Below are positions 1 through 8,673 of a stretch of DNA of 64,000 nucleotides, one piece after another. Within the stretch, counting starts at the first letter, position 1; each line of letters opens with the position of its first letter. The translations under genes were made by a program, and so were the position numbers. The notes beneath the pieces were generated by a model. It saw only the letters and a program-made list of their open reading frames with translations. It made no database searches and was not told the DNA's origin. The stretch comes from Bizionia paragorgiae. GTDB taxonomy: Bacteria > Bacteroidota > Bacteroidia > Flavobacteriales > Flavobacteriaceae. The DNA lies in NCBI RefSeq assembly GCF_900107625.1, contig NZ_FNQK01000001.1, forward strand, positions 62,001-126,000. Direction: 5' to 3'.

Positions 1-1
1 T

Positions 2-2389
2 GATCGTCATGAATTCACTGAATTAAAACCTAAAGTTGAAGATATTGTAAACGTACAACGTCGTCACTTAACACAAGTTTTAGCAGAAGCTAAAAAACTC
101 ATTGCTTCTGGAGACACGAAAGAAGGTGGTTTCCAACTGTTAAGAGTGTATAGAGGTATCCCAAAAAACAAAGCTTTAATCAAGTTCTTATCGGAAGAAG
201 GGATTAAGCAATTGCTTCAAAAAACAGAAAACCAGTACATGGCAGATAACAATCGTGAGATGCCAAAGGTTGATGAAGAACTGTACTATGTTATTGAAGA
301 GAAAAATAATCAGATTGAATTAACCGATAAAGGTATCGAATACCTATCAGGAAAAGACAATCCTGATTTCTTCGTTATGCCAGAAATTGGTATTGAGATT
401 TCTAAAATAGAAGCTCAAAACCTATCTTCTGAAGAAGAAGCGAATTTAAAAGAAGAGTTATTTAGAGAGTTCGGAGTTAAATCGGAACGTATTCATACCC
501 TTAACCAATTACTAAAAGCTTACGCTTTATTTGAAAAAGACAACCAATATGTTGTTATGGAAAATAAAGTAATGATTGTAGACGAGCAAACCGGTCGTAT
601 TATGGATGGCCGACGTTATAGTGATGGTTTACACCAAGCGATTGAAGCTAAAGAAAATGTAAAAATTGAAGATGCGACCCAAACTTTTGCAACGGTAACA
701 CTTCAAAACTACTTTAGAATGTACCGCAAACTGTCTGGTATGACGGGTACAGCGGTTACTGAAGCTGGAGAGTTCTGGGAGATCTACGAACTTGATGTTG
801 TAGAAATTCCTACCAACAGACCGATAGCACGTGATGATAGAGAGGATTTAGTTTTCAAAACAAAACGTGAAAAATACAATGCTGTTATTGATGAGGTCAC
901 CAAGCTTTCAAAAGCGGGACGCCCTGTATTAATTGGTACAACAAACGTTGAAATTAGTGAGTTATTAGGTCGTATGTTAGACTTAAGAAAAGTCCCTCAT
1001 AATGTATTAAACGCCAAATTACACAAAAAAGAGGCCGATATTGTTGCTGAAGCTGGACAACCAGGACAAGTAACTATTGCAACCAATATGGCGGGTCGTG
1101 GTACCGACATTAAATTATCGGAGGCTGTAAAAGCAGCTGGTGGTTTAGCTATTATAGGTACCGAGCGTCACGATTCACGTCGTGTAGACCGTCAGTTAAG
1201 AGGTCGTGCTGGTCGTCAGGGAGATCCAGGAAGCTCTCAATTCTACGTATCGTTAGAAGATAACTTAATGCGTTTATTTGGTAGTGAGCGTATCGCTAAA
1301 ATGATGGATAGAATGGGCCTTGAAGAAGGTGAAGTGATTCAGCATTCAATGATATCAAAATCTATAGAACGTGCTCAGAAGAAAGTCGAAGAAAATAACT
1401 TTGGTGTTCGTAAGCGTTTATTAGAATATGATGATGTAATGAACTCTCAACGTGAGGTGGTTTACAAGCGACGTCACCATGCTTTATTTGGAGAGCGTTT
1501 ACGTGTGGATTTAGCAAATATGATTTTCGATATTTCGGAAACGATTACAGACAGTAATAAAACGGCTAACGATTATAAAAATTTCGAATTTGAATTGATT
1601 CGTTATTTCTCTATGAGTTCACCGATTACGGAAGCTGAATTTGCAAAATTATCACCACAAGTGATAGCTCAAAAAGTATACAAAACAGCATTCGACCACT
1701 ATAAATCAAAAATGAGTCGTAATGCAGAAGTTGCTTTCCCTGTTATTAAAGATGTTTTTGAAAACCAAGGGGATAAATACAAGCGTATTGTTGTTCCATT
1801 TACAGACGGTACAAAGACATTAAACGTGGTTACCGACTTAGAAAAAGCTTACGAATCTCAAGGTAAAGAATTGGTTAACGATTTCGAGAAAAATATAGCT
1901 TTAGCAATTATTGACGATTCTTGGAAAACGCATTTACGTAAAATGGATGAGTTAAAACAATCGGTACAGTTAGCGGTTCACGAACAAAAAGACCCTTTAC
2001 TTATTTACAAGTTTGAGGCCTTCGAATTGTTTAAAACAATGATTGACCAGGTTAATAAAGATGTTATCGCTTTCTTATTTAAAGGAGAGTTACCAAGTGA
2101 AACTACAGCTGCTATAAGCGAGGCTAAACAAGTTCGTGAAAAAGACAACTTACAAACTCAAAAAGATGAGATTCCGAATCTTGATGAGCGCTCGTCGCAA
2201 AACCAGGCTGCCGGAAACACTCAAGCGCAACAGCAAGTGGTAGAAACTATAGTTCGCGACAAGCCTAAAGTTGGTCGTAACGATAAAGTGACTATCAAAC
2301 ACGTTATGAGCGGTGAAAATAAAACTTTAAAATACAAACAAGCAGAACCTTTAATCGCTAAAGGAGAATGGGTGATTATTGAAGATTAA
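2..2389 (+). CDS. secA: Preprotein translocase ATPase SecA (3' part, start outside window)
   Basis: SecA is the cytosolic ATPase that drives unfolded preproteins through SecYEG. The frame is open from base 2, so the gene starts left of the window; about 795 residues are present. Lost are the first nucleotide-binding fold with Walker A and part of the preprotein cross-linking domain. Visible are the NBD2 signatures MTGTAVTEAGEF, NMAGRGTDIKL and QLRGRAGRQGDPGSS, then the helical scaffold/wing region (WKTHLRKMDELKQSVQLAV). The C-terminus ends without the cysteine-rich zinc motif of proteobacterial SecA, as is usual in Bacteroidota. A strong terminator follows directly. Confidence 0.97.
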   Translation, partial: DRHEFTELKPKVEDIVNVQRRHLTQVLAEAKKLIASGDTKEGGFQLLRVYRGIPKNKALIKFLSEEGIKQLLQKTENQYMADNNREMPKVDEELYYVIEEKNNQIELTDKGIEYLSGKDNPDFFVMPEIGIEISKIEAQNLSSEEEANLKEELFREFGVKSERIHTLNQLLKAYALFEKDNQYVVMENKVMIVDEQTGRIMDGRRYSDGLHQAIEAKENVKIEDATQTFATVTLQNYFRMYRKLSGMTGTAVTEAGEFWEIYELDVVEIPTNRPIARDDREDLVFKTKREKYNAVIDEVTKLSKAGRPVLIGTTNVEISELLGRMLDLRKVPHNVLNAKLHKKEADIVAEAGQPGQVTIATNMAGRGTDIKLSEAVKAAGGLAIIGTERHDSRRVDRQLRGRAGRQGDPGSSQFYVSLEDNLMRLFGSERIAKMMDRMGLEEGEVIQHSMISKSIERAQKKVEENNFGVRKRLLEYDDVMNSQREVVYKRRHHALFGERLRVDLANMIFDISETITDSNKTANDYKNFEFELIRYFSMSSPITEAEFAKLSPQVIAQKVYKTAFDHYKSKMSRNAEVAFPVIKDVFENQGDKYKRIVVPFTDGTKTLNVVTDLEKAYESQGKELVNDFEKNIALAIIDDSWKTHLRKMDELKQSVQLAVHEQKDPLLIYKFEAFELFKTMIDQVNKDVIAFLFKGELPSETTAAISEAKQVREKDNLQTQKDEIPNLDERSSQNQAAGNTQAQQQVVETIVRDKPKVGRNDKVTIKHVMSGENKTLKYKQAEPLIAKGEWVIIED

Positions 2390-2405
2390 CACTACATTTA
2401 CTACT

Positions 2406-2449
2406 AAAAAAAGCCTGATGTTTATTATAAACATCAGGCTTTTTTTTTT
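2406..2449 (+). terminator. Rho-independent terminator after secA
   Basis: A perfect stem (AAAGCCTGATGTTT with its complement) around a short AT loop is followed by nine T. It lies 17 bases after the secA stop. Confidence 0.93.
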
Positions 2450-2783
2450 ATAAATAACATAACTTTATTTATTTCGCTTACAATCTCTAATCCAATTATT
2501 ACTCTTTTAAAACTTACTTCAAAGAGCTGCTTAAATTATCTAGCATTAAAAACTAAAAACTCCTACTACAATCACTTGAATTAAAAACGAGTCCCTCAGT
2601 TCGCTTTATTCCAATTTCAGAAACTATAAATAGGTATATTTCTCAATTTTTATTCTTAAAACGATTAAAATAAAAAAAATTTAACAAAAGTTTCACAGTA
2701 ATAATAATAAATCACTAAATTCATCAAAATTATGAAGAATTAACCATAAGTCCTTAATCAATAAAACCCTAATATAACCTACT
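2450..2783. other. AT-rich intergenic region, no gene seen
   Basis: About 330 bases between the secA terminator and the next gene, very AT-rich. Short open frames exist on the minus strand but start with no recognisable protein and overlap the lipoprotein gene. I see no RNA gene and no convincing promoter element. Confidence 0.5.
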
Positions 2784-3653
2784 ATGAAGATTACACAATT
2801 ACTATGTGCATCTGTTATTATTTTTAACAGCTGTAGTTCTACAAAAAAAATTAATAAAGATAATATTATAGGCTCCTGGAGAGTTTCAGAAATCAAAAAG
2901 TTTGATAAAGATAATTTACTACTTGACGAAAACACTCCGTTAGATTTAGAAAATCAGCAACTAAACAAAGGATCAGTATTGCATCTATTTCCAGATTCTA
3001 CTTATACTGAATTAACTGAGCAGAAAGTAGAAGTAGGACAATGGTCTTTTCTTAATGATAGAGAATTTAAATATAAAAATCACAAATTAACAATAGAGCG
3101 GTTTGAAGAATTAGAGGCCAGCAAAAATCTAATAGCAAGTATTCCAAGGGAAGATCAATCAATAGAATCGGAATTTACTTTAGTTGAAGATGTATCCAAA
3201 ATAAAAGATTATAAGAAAGATCCGTTTTACCCAAGTAATAATCAATGGAGACAAAAACCTTCAAAAAAAGAAAATAATGAAGAAATAATTGCTCGATTAT
3301 CTAATTATTTATTACACAATGCTTATATCTTGAAAGCGGCACATGAACGAAATGAAAGTTCAGTTTCCTTTACACATTCTAAAGGGATTATTAAAGTATA
3401 TCAAGGTGGAATAGGAATCGTTAAAGAGGATAAAATACATAAAGCATGGTTTGATTATTTCTATGACGAAAAGGACGCTATGAAAGCGTATCATTTATTT
3501 AATAGCTATTTAAATAACGAAGGTATTTCCACGATAAAGTCAACTGGAGATTGGGTAAAAGATGATTATGAAATATTATTAACCCTACATTCTCAAATTA
3601 GCAAAACTAAAAAAAGAGAGCATCGACGATTTATTGCAAAAAAAATCAGTTAA
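2784..3653 (+). CDS. Orphan lipoprotein with lipocalin-like N-terminal part
   Basis: I do not recognise the full protein. Residues 1-17 are a lipoprotein signal peptide ending in a lipobox (FNSC, acylated Cys17), so it should be anchored in a membrane facing the periplasm. Residues about 25-110 resemble the small lipocalin-like domains common in Bacteroidota (GSWRVSEIKKF, later FPDSTY and GQWSF). The rest, to residue 289, is lysine-rich and matches nothing I know. The gene is markedly more AT-rich than its neighbours, stands alone between two hairpins, and could be a recent acquisition (inference). The start is the first ATG before the signal peptide. Confidence 0.7.
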   Translation: MKITQLLCASVIIFNSCSSTKKINKDNIIGSWRVSEIKKFDKDNLLLDENTPLDLENQQLNKGSVLHLFPDSTYTELTEQKVEVGQWSFLNDREFKYKNHKLTIERFEELEASKNLIASIPREDQSIESEFTLVEDVSKIKDYKKDPFYPSNNQWRQKPSKKENNEEIIARLSNYLLHNAYILKAAHERNESSVSFTHSKGIIKVYQGGIGIVKEDKIHKAWFDYFYDEKDAMKAYHLFNSYLNNEGISTIKSTGDWVKDDYEILLTLHSQISKTKKREHRRFIAKKIS

Positions 3654-3690
3654 TAACTCTTTAGCCATAAATTTATTTAAATAAGCATCA

Positions 3691-3738
3691 CTAAATATCC
3701 CCCTAAATAATACTGCTATTATTTAGGGGGATATTTAG
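3691..3738. terminator. Long perfect hairpin between convergent genes
   Basis: A perfect 21-bp stem (3691-3711 with 3718-3738) encloses a 6-base loop. It sits between the plus-strand lipoprotein gene and the minus-strand M23 pseudogene and probably stops transcription from both sides, although the T-tract is poor. Confidence 0.75.
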
Positions 3739-3758
3739 TTTACATAATTAATTATATA

Positions 3759-4457
3759 CTATTTTCCTAACCCCAAAATAATATTAGGATCCGGACAATT
3801 TTGCTTGTAAAACTCTAAATCTCTTAGTGATGATACTCCGGGGTAATCGCCTATATTGCCCTGCAATTCTCTAATCACTTGAAAATGCAAATGCGGTGCA
3901 TAATCACCGTTTACTGAGGCATCGCCCAAAACAGCTATCTGCTAACCTTGTTTTACAACTGTTCCTTCTTTTAAATCCCTCAAAGATTCGCGACTTAAAT
4001 GCCCATATAAAGTATAAAAAGGAACGCTGTTAATGGTATGTTTTAAAATAAGCGTTGGTCCGTAATCCCCATAATTCCTATTGTCTTTAAAACTATGGAT
4101 TTCGCCATCAAAGGCAGCCAACACTTTAGTACCTGATTCCACCCATAAATCCACTCCCAAGTGAATATTGCGTTCGGTTTCTGAAACTTCTGTATTAAAA
4201 TACGCACTCCGTGAATAGATACTTCGACGTTCTAAATACCCTCCATAAGCCACGCGCTTGCCTTGGGCCGATAACCGAGAGCTAATATACTCTTGCCATG
4301 CCCTAGACGACGAGACATCAAATTCTTTTAAATCACGATTTGCTTCAGACAAATCTATAGGCATATAACTCGACCTATCTAAAGTCGCATCAATCACACA
4401 ACAAGGAGACTGAATATTTTCGGCTAAAACAGAAGAAAACAAAGCGGTTGTCATCAT
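3759..4457 (-). pseudogene. M23-family cell-wall endopeptidase interrupted by an amber codon
   Basis: M23 metallopeptidases cut peptidoglycan cross-bridges. The frame reads normally for 171 residues with the first zinc-ligand motif (HLGVDLWVESGTKV) and the fold signature YTLYGHLS. It then meets TAG at 3942-3944. The same frame continues without any shift for 60 more codons and contains the second zinc-ligand motif (YAPHLHFQ) and a normal family ending. One base change in a sense codon (for example GAG to TAG) would explain it. Without readthrough the product lacks the HxH motif and should be inactive. No signal peptide is seen. Alternatives are a sequencing error or genuine readthrough. Confidence 0.85.
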
Positions 4458-4482
4458 AAATTTTATTTCCTTAAATGTAAAA

Positions 4483-4510
4483 AAAAGACCATCATGGCAG
4501 ATGGTCTTTT
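4483..4510 (-). terminator. Terminator of the amino-sugar salvage operon
   Basis: An 11-bp stem (AAAAGACCATC and its complement) is followed by a T-run on the minus strand. It lies just downstream of the GH109-like gene and upstream of the M23 pseudogene. Confidence 0.85.
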
Positions 4511-4540
4511 ACACTTTATTTACACTAAGATTATAGGATA

Positions 4541-5956
4541 TTATTCTTGAAAAAACTTAACACCGTCTAATTTTTCCCATCCACCACGAGTGAAATCAGG
4601 AATTTCTACTGGAGCAGAATTATTATCTAAAGACAATTCTGTTAGAGGTCCTAAACACGACCATTCGGCTAAATCATAAACATCCATATCTAATGGCAAT
4701 CCTTTTTGCAGGCAATACATTAAACGGTAGTCCATAATAAAATCCATACCGCCATGGCCACCAACTTCTTTCGCTTTCTCTTCAATATCTTTCACTATAG
4801 GATGCTTATATTTTTCCATTAAAGCGGTTTTAATATGATCGGGAGTAAACTGATGTGTATTAAATTTATCTGAAGGCGATACAATATCAGACCCTAAATC
4901 TTCAGCATTTAAAGCAAAGCCTTCTAAAGGATACTTGTTCGCGAATCCTTTGGTTCCACTCAATTGAAACATTCTTGAATACGGACGTGGTGAGGTCACA
5001 TCATGTTGGATGTGAATGGTTTTACCTTTTTCGGTTTTAATCATGGTCATAGTATGGTCACCATTTCTAAAATCGGTTACCACCTCTCCTGTAGTTTCTT
5101 TAATATACGCAGGGTTTCCTACGGCTTTGGTGTCCATAGAAACTAAGTAGTTCATTTTATCTCCACGGTGAATATCTAGAGACAAGCAAGCTGGTCCCAT
5201 ACCGTGTGTCGCATACAAATCGCCACGGTGTTTGCGGTTGTAGTCCATGCGCCAATTATTCCAATAGTCTCCCCAATACGGTTGTAATTGGTGGATATAT
5301 GATCCTTCGGCATGCAACACTTCTCCAAAAACACCTTGTTGTGCCATGTTTAAACTGGTCAACTCAAAAAAGTCATACACACAGTTTTCTAGTTGCATAC
5401 AGTGTTTTCTAGTTTTTTCAGAGGTATCTATAAGCTCCCAAATTTCTTCCATTGTTAAAGCTCCCGGCACTTCTATAGCCACGTGCTTACCGTCTTTCAT
5501 AGCTTGAACTCCCATTTTCGCATGGTTTTTCCAGTCGGTAGCAATATAAATCAAGTCTAAATTTGGCAAAGCTGAAAGCTCTCTCCACCCGTCCTCGCCG
5601 TAAAAAGCTTGAGCTTTAGGAAGGCCTAAGCCCTCTAAGTCGGCATTTACAGCTTCGGTACGGTCTTCCATAATATCACAAATAGCGACTATCTCGACAT
5701 TTGGAATATTAGTAATTCGCGTTACCGCTCCAGAACCTCGCATCCCCAAACCAATAAACCCTACACGAACTACCGGAATAGGATCTGCTGTAAGACGCAA
5801 AACATCTTTCTGACCTGCAGCACGTATAGGAACCTCTGTTTTAATAACTGGAGATGTCGACGATTGCGTTGCTGGCTGAGTAGTGTTACACGACAACACA
5901 GTGAGCACTAACACCAATAAAAGGCTACATCCTTTTTGGAATGATAAATAATTCAT
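4541..5956 (-). CDS. Gfo/Idh/MocA-fold lipoprotein, GH109-like alpha-N-acetylgalactosaminidase
   Basis: GH109 enzymes remove terminal alpha-GalNAc using a tightly bound NAD. Residues 1-23 form a lipoprotein signal peptide (lipobox LSC, Cys23). A Rossmann nucleotide-binding motif follows (FIGLGMRGSG, about 67-76). Stretches typical of GH109 are LENCVYDFFELTSLNMAQQG, a tryptophan-rich segment and ATHGMGP. The 471-residue length fits the family. It is the last gene of an operon, 10 bases after the kinase gene, so released sugar would feed the kinase. The enzyme acts outside the cytoplasm. A plain oxidoreductase role is possible, but the neighbours favour a glycosidase. Confidence 0.82.
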   Translation of the reverse strand: MNYLSFQKGCSLLLVLVLTVLSCNTTQPATQSSTSPVIKTEVPIRAAGQKDVLRLTADPIPVVRVGFIGLGMRGSGAVTRITNIPNVEIVAICDIMEDRTEAVNADLEGLGLPKAQAFYGEDGWRELSALPNLDLIYIATDWKNHAKMGVQAMKDGKHVAIEVPGALTMEEIWELIDTSEKTRKHCMQLENCVYDFFELTSLNMAQQGVFGEVLHAEGSYIHQLQPYWGDYWNNWRMDYNRKHRGDLYATHGMGPACLSLDIHRGDKMNYLVSMDTKAVGNPAYIKETTGEVVTDFRNGDHTMTMIKTEKGKTIHIQHDVTSPRPYSRMFQLSGTKGFANKYPLEGFALNAEDLGSDIVSPSDKFNTHQFTPDHIKTALMEKYKHPIVKDIEEKAKEVGGHGGMDFIMDYRLMYCLQKGLPLDMDVYDLAEWSCLGPLTELSLDNNSAPVEIPDFTRGGWEKLDGVKFFQE

Positions 5957-5966
5957 GAATTTAAAT

Positions 5967-7022
5967 TTATAAGGTTTGATTGTACTGAATATTATAGGTT
6001 TTACTTAAGTAATGTTTTACGTTTTCAAACAAATGCAATTGTGTTTTAGTCCGTATAAGATTATGGTTTTCATAACTGACTTCGTAATAGATATCATTAT
6101 TAAGATAGTCTTCCAAAAAACGACAGGCTTGTTCTAAGAGAATTAAAGGTAAACTAAAATGAATAGCGCTTAGCTCTTGAGGTGTTAAAAAGTCTTGTCC
6201 TTCTTTTATATACGCTGATATAAATGCATCGTAAACGGTTTCATTAAAACGAACTTTACTCAGATCTTGCTCATCTTCGGGAGCTGTACTTGCCCCGGTT
6301 CTTAAGGCATCGCCAATATCATGTAAAACACTCCCTGGCATTACCGTATCAAAATCAATTATAGTGAGTAAATCACCATCAGAATTGAACAAAAAATTAC
6401 TGACTTTGGTATCATTATGCACCACTTTTTGTGGAATTGTTTTATGTTGAATTGCCTTTGCTATAGGCTGAATAAAGTCAAAATTAGCCTGTACATATGC
6501 TATTTCCCGATCGGCGCTTAAGCGTCTTTCTGCTGAAGCATTAGCTATACTTGACAATAAATTAGAGTACCGTTTTTCAGTATGATGAAAATCTGGAATT
6601 GTCTCTATCAATTCAGACATAGGAAAATTGGTTAAAGCAGCATGAAACCTTGCGAGATACCCTCCCAATTGCCCGGCCATTTTTGGTGAGTCGATAATAT
6701 GCTGCACCGTAGAAGGTATATACTTAGAAACCTGCCAAACACCATGTTCTGCCTCGACAAAAAACTCCCCGTTTATAGTCGCTAAAAACGCAATGGTTTT
6801 AAAATTGTTAGCTTGTAAATAATTGACAACATTTATCTTATTATTTAACACCCCTTGAATATTAGGGAATACCTTTTGGTTTATCTTTTGAATAATAAAG
6901 ATACCACGCGAAGTATCCACTTTATACGTACTATTTATTAGTCCGCTTTGAAGCGTTTCTACACTAGAAATTGTGATAGTATCAAAATAACACTTTAATA
7001 TGGTAAGCAGTTGGTCTTTCAT
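5967..7022 (-). CDS. Phosphotransferase-family sugar kinase, N-acetylhexosamine 1-kinase (NahK) type
   Basis: This kinase belongs to the aminoglycoside/choline phosphotransferase fold. The catalytic loop reads VVHNDTKVSNFLF and the metal-binding segment IIDFDTVMPGSVLHDIGD. Both closely follow what I recall of bifidobacterial NahK (HNDTK, then DLDTxMPG), which phosphorylates GalNAc or GlcNAc at C1. Length is 351 residues, close to NahK. The ATG overlaps the TAA of the upstream nucleotidyltransferase gene (TAATG), implying translational coupling. Inferred role: cytosolic formation of hexosamine-1-phosphate for the coupled nucleotidyltransferase. Substrate choice cannot be read from sequence. 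Confidence 0.85.
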   Translation of the reverse strand: MKDQLLTILKCYFDTITISSVETLQSGLINSTYKVDTSRGIFIIQKINQKVFPNIQGVLNNKINVVNYLQANNFKTIAFLATINGEFFVEAEHGVWQVSKYIPSTVQHIIDSPKMAGQLGGYLARFHAALTNFPMSELIETIPDFHHTEKRYSNLLSSIANASAERRLSADREIAYVQANFDFIQPIAKAIQHKTIPQKVVHNDTKVSNFLFNSDGDLLTIIDFDTVMPGSVLHDIGDALRTGASTAPEDEQDLSKVRFNETVYDAFISAYIKEGQDFLTPQELSAIHFSLPLILLEQACRFLEDYLNNDIYYEVSYENHNLIRTKTQLHLFENVKHYLSKTYNIQYNQTL

Positions 7023-7894
7023 TATATAGTGTCGTAGATTCCTTTATCGTGTAATTGCTGTAACTGAGTACGCACCTCATCCTTATCAGATTTGTAGGTC
7101 ACCCCTACCCAATTGGATTCTGTAACCAAAGCTTTTACTTTAAAACGCTCTTGTTGAATCATAGCGTCTATAACTGTTGGTAATTGGTATTCTATACTCG
7201 GGTTTTGTTGCCACTGCGCAATAAAGTCGGTAATATCGTCATCTATAAAATCATAAATATCTGGCGTTAAGCCCCACATATTCATAGAAACTAAGCTGTT
7301 TTTTGCTAGCACTTTCTGTTTTCCTTCGGCAGAGAGGTAAACAATATCATCATTGGCCTTGCTTATTTTTTCTCGCTCAACGGTAGTTTGCAACCAACCG
7401 TTATTAATGGTTGCTTCCGCCCTATTAACAGTGCCATTACTACTTAATGTTTTTTCTATGGGGAATAAAACAGCACAGGGTTGCGCTTCCGACTGTAAAT
7501 AATTATAGGCTAAGCGAAACGACTCGCGGCCATAAAAATCATCAGCATTAATCAATACAAAAGGTGTATTTATTTCATCTTTAGCACACCACAACGCATG
7601 AGCGGTACCCCAAGGTTTCTCTCGGGAATAAGTTTTACCTGTAACAGTAACGTCCTTTTCTTGAATAGCAAAACGTACCGGCCAGTTTCTCTGAGTAATA
7701 TAGCGGTCTGTTAACAGCTCTACCATCGACTCTTGAACCACCAGAACAATGGAGGTAAACCCCACGTTTAAAGCATCAAATAAAGAGTAATCCATAATAG
7801 AATATCCGTTGGGACCAATAGCATCCACCTGTTTAAAACCACCATAACGTGATCCTAATCCTGCTGCCAATACCACTAATGTTGTGTTCATCAT
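7022..7894 (-). CDS. Sugar-1-phosphate nucleotidyltransferase
   Basis: The N-terminus carries the nucleotide-binding signature of sugar nucleotidyltransferases (VLAAGLGSRYGGFKQ), then INADDFYG with the metal-binding aspartates. It probably joins UTP to the product of the downstream kinase to give UDP-HexNAc (inference from context). It is first in the operon nucleotidyltransferase-kinase-GH109. I start it at the ATG at 7894 (MMNTTLVV); a longer TTG start at 7915 would lie inside the promoter element TAAATTTG at 7913-7920 and is rejected. Length is 290 residues. Confidence 0.85.
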   Translation of the reverse strand: MMNTTLVVLAAGLGSRYGGFKQVDAIGPNGYSIMDYSLFDALNVGFTSIVLVVQESMVELLTDRYITQRNWPVRFAIQEKDVTVTGKTYSREKPWGTAHALWCAKDEINTPFVLINADDFYGRESFRLAYNYLQSEAQPCAVLFPIEKTLSSNGTVNRAEATINNGWLQTTVEREKISKANDDIVYLSAEGKQKVLAKNSLVSMNMWGLTPDIYDFIDDDITDFIAQWQQNPSIEYQLPTVIDAMIQQERFKVKALVTESNWVGVTYKSDKDEVRTQLQQLHDKGIYDTI

Positions 7895-7912
7895 AAAACT
7901 TTTGTGCGATAA

Positions 7913-7920
7913 CAAATTTA
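7913..7920 (-). promoter_or_regulatory. Promoter -7 element of the amino-sugar operon
   Basis: On the minus strand this reads TAAATTTG, matching the Bacteroidota -7 consensus TAnnTTTG. It is 18 bases before the ATG at 7894, giving a very short leader. Confidence 0.6.
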
Positions 7921-7960
7921 TCGTTTTATTCTAAGAATCCTCCGAAATTTCATAAAACGA
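7921..7960. promoter_or_regulatory. Inverted repeat upstream of the amino-sugar operon, possible operator
   Basis: A perfect 9-bp inverted repeat, TCGTTTTAT at 7921-7929 and ATAAAACGA at 7952-7960, has half-site centres 31 bp apart (about three helical turns). It abuts the -7 element and spans the expected -33 region of the salvage operon, so a repressor bound here would block transcription (inference). Confidence 0.45.
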
Positions 7961-8096
7961 GTCGATTTTTACCGGTTTGTCTTGAAAAATGTAAACTTTT
8001 TGTTTATACTATTAATGTGATGTTAAATTCTAACATTCTATTGACACATAATTAGGTTTTAAAGTATCTTTATACCTCTAATACATACTATAATTA

Positions 8097-8651
8097 ATGA
8101 ATGCTTTTCTAAAATGGTTTATCCTAGTTTTGATCGTTGTTGCAGCGGGTGTATTCTCGTATTCCTATTTTAACGACGGGATTTTTAATGAGACTTTAAG
8201 TCCGAAAAAAACAGTCGCTTTTGAAGTGGACGACCTGGAGCTTAAAGTGGTTTATAACCGCCCATCAAAAAGAAACCGTGAAGTGTTTGGTGCACTAGTA
8301 CCGTATAATAAAGTATGGCGAACGGGAGCCAATGAGGCGACGACTTTCGAAACAAACAAAAATCTTACGGTTGAAAACCAGGTGCTTCCTGCGGGAAAAT
8401 ACACCCTTTGGACGATTCCTAATGATACGGCTTGGAATGTGATTTTCAACTCTAAAATGTACCCTTGGGGCGTTAATGAAACGATGGAAGCCATGCGTGA
8501 CCCTCAATATGATGTCGCTACCTTAAAAGCAGCACCTCAAAAAATAGATACAACAGTAGAACAGTTTACAATCGCTTTTGATAATTCTACCGATAATTTG
8601 TTTTTAACCTTAGCTTGGGATATGACAAAAGTTGCCGTACCTTTAAAATAA
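8097..8651 (+). CDS. DUF2911 family protein, membrane-anchored or secreted
   Basis: The protein has 184 residues. Residues about 5-25 form one hydrophobic segment (signal anchor or signal peptide). The remainder is a DUF2911 domain with its typical stretches VVYNRPSKR, YNKVWRTGANEAT, LPAGKYTLWTIP and YPWGV. The domain is common in Bacteroidota exported proteins and has no known activity. It reads away from the amino-sugar operon, sharing the upstream region with its inverted repeat. A weak -7 match (TATCTTTA) lies about 25 bases before the ATG. MeaB follows after 22 bases, perhaps co-transcribed. Confidence 0.85.
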   Translation: MNAFLKWFILVLIVVAAGVFSYSYFNDGIFNETLSPKKTVAFEVDDLELKVVYNRPSKRNREVFGALVPYNKVWRTGANEATTFETNKNLTVENQVLPAGKYTLWTIPNDTAWNVIFNSKMYPWGVNETMEAMRDPQYDVATLKAAPQKIDTTVEQFTIAFDNSTDNLFLTLAWDMTKVAVPLK

Positions 8652-8673
8652 CACGTATTAAATTCCTTGATTA

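Noticed and set aside
2693-2935. Minus-strand open frame of 80 codons over the start of the orphan lipoprotein gene
   Set aside because: Its product shows no family pattern and it overlaps a plus-strand gene with a clear lipoprotein signal.
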